A program made the position numbers and the translations under genes. The notes beneath the pieces are model-generated. The model made no database searches, was not told the origin of the DNA, and saw only the letters and a list, made by a program, of their open reading frames with translations. Shown one piece after another: positions 63,608 through 64,000 of a stretch of 64,000 bases of DNA (position 1 is the stretch's first letter; every line of letters starts with the position of its first letter). This DNA is from Lachnospiraceae bacterium (GTDB taxonomy: Bacteria; Bacillota; Clostridia; Lachnospirales; Lachnospiraceae), in contig QXWO01000011.1 of assembly GCA_009911035.1 (NCBI GenBank), positions 1-64,000 of the forward strand. Reading direction: 5' to 3'.

Positions 63608-63923
63608 ATGAAAGTCTCCTTTTTTGAAATTTTGGTATAGTAAAACATTTTCTGAACTAAACTTATCATCAAAATGTATATCCTATCTATCATTTTTCTG
63701 ACTCCTATTGTCAAATTTCTAATTTTAATGTAAAAAAATGCATCTCATATGTGCAAAATGCGGAATAAAAAGGGGGAGATGTTAGAAAAATGATGTTTTG
63801 TGACAGAAAAATGATAGAGAGGGTAAAAGCGTTCTGGTATGATAGCTTTACCTGGTCAGGAAAATGGATCACCTGACAGGCAATAAGTTTTAAACAAAAT
63901 TTTCAATGAAAAAGGAGGACACA
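63608..63923. promoter_or_regulatory. Divergent regulatory region, permease operon / binding protein
   Basis: 316 bases, AT-rich, no gene. A direct repeat AGAAAAATGAT occurs at about 63785 and 63806. TATGAT near 63837 may be the -10 of the binding-protein promoter, with no good -35, as expected if an AraC-type activator is needed. Nothing else recognised. Confidence 0.4.
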
Positions 63924-64000
63924 ATGAAAAAGAAAGTCACTTCACAGAAAGTTATTTTGCGGAAAGCTGTTTCTGTACTGCTGGCAGTAACCATGCTGGT
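63924..64000 (+). CDS. Start of a probable sugar-binding lipoprotein, cut by the window
   Basis: Only 25 codons are visible: a Lys/Arg-rich start followed by a hydrophobic stretch (KAVSVLLAVTMLV), the beginning of a signal peptide. Strong AAAGGAGG seven bases before the ATG. Its place, divergent from an LplB/YtcP permease operon that lacks a binding protein, suggests the cognate solute-binding lipoprotein (inference). Confidence 0.65.
   Translation, partial: MKKKVTSQKVILRKAVSVLLAVTML

Overview
The window looks like a chromosome segment of a gut-type Lachnospiraceae (Clostridia). This is inferred from gene content: the rimP-nusA-rnpM-ylxQ-infB-rbfA-nrnA-truB-ribF block in Firmicute order, three YesM/YesN two-component pairs, LplB/YtcP-type sugar ABC permeases, an EFR1-type flavodoxin-ferredoxin, an Rpn nuclease, strong AGGAGG ribosome sites and moderate GC. 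No species is claimed. No rRNA, tRNA, CRISPR array or prophage is visible.

Layout. 1-8.4 kb: YesM/YesN pair, two decayed genes (AlbA/Schlafen-type and GNAT), then a minus-strand AfuABC/FbpABC-type transporter that the pair probably controls. 8.5-16.4 kb: a glycan module with GH95 fucosidase and AraC regulator (minus), then GPH symporter, GH5 and GH43 (plus). 16.4-20 kb: EFR1 protein, a large palindrome, mannose-1-phosphate guanylyltransferase, CPBP protease. 20-28.9 kb: conserved translation/RNA operon with its own sigma-A promoter and a leader hairpin. 29-34.7 kb: NlpC/P60 hydrolase behind a consensus promoter, MATE exporter, ECF sigma factor with two membrane proteins, Rpn nuclease, and a 160-bp MITE that supplies the stop codon of the next gene.

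34.9-64 kb is the most unusual part: a carbohydrate island very rich in serine hydrolases. A second YesM/YesN pair faces a plus-strand run of six alpha/beta hydrolases (one without its nucleophile serine, three tandem paralogues carrying an extra C-terminal domain), a LacI regulator and a beta-lactamase-fold hydrolase. A lipoprotein/LplB/YtcP importer, GH3, a third YesM/YesN pair and GH39 follow. On the minus strand a second LplB/YtcP importer is linked to a GH13_18 sucrose-phosphorylase-type enzyme and another esterase; the divergent solute-binding gene runs off the window. The simplest reading is import, de-esterification and intracellular cleavage of acylated oligosaccharides (xylo-/gluco-oligosaccharides or acylated sucrose), since none of the esterases has a visible signal peptide.

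Across the window a family of about 37-bp imperfect palindromes (arms ACAATAAGCTG and AACAAACGCTG) occurs singly, in pairs or as a triplet between genes, several copies abutting stop codons. It is the clearest structure not explained by the genes.
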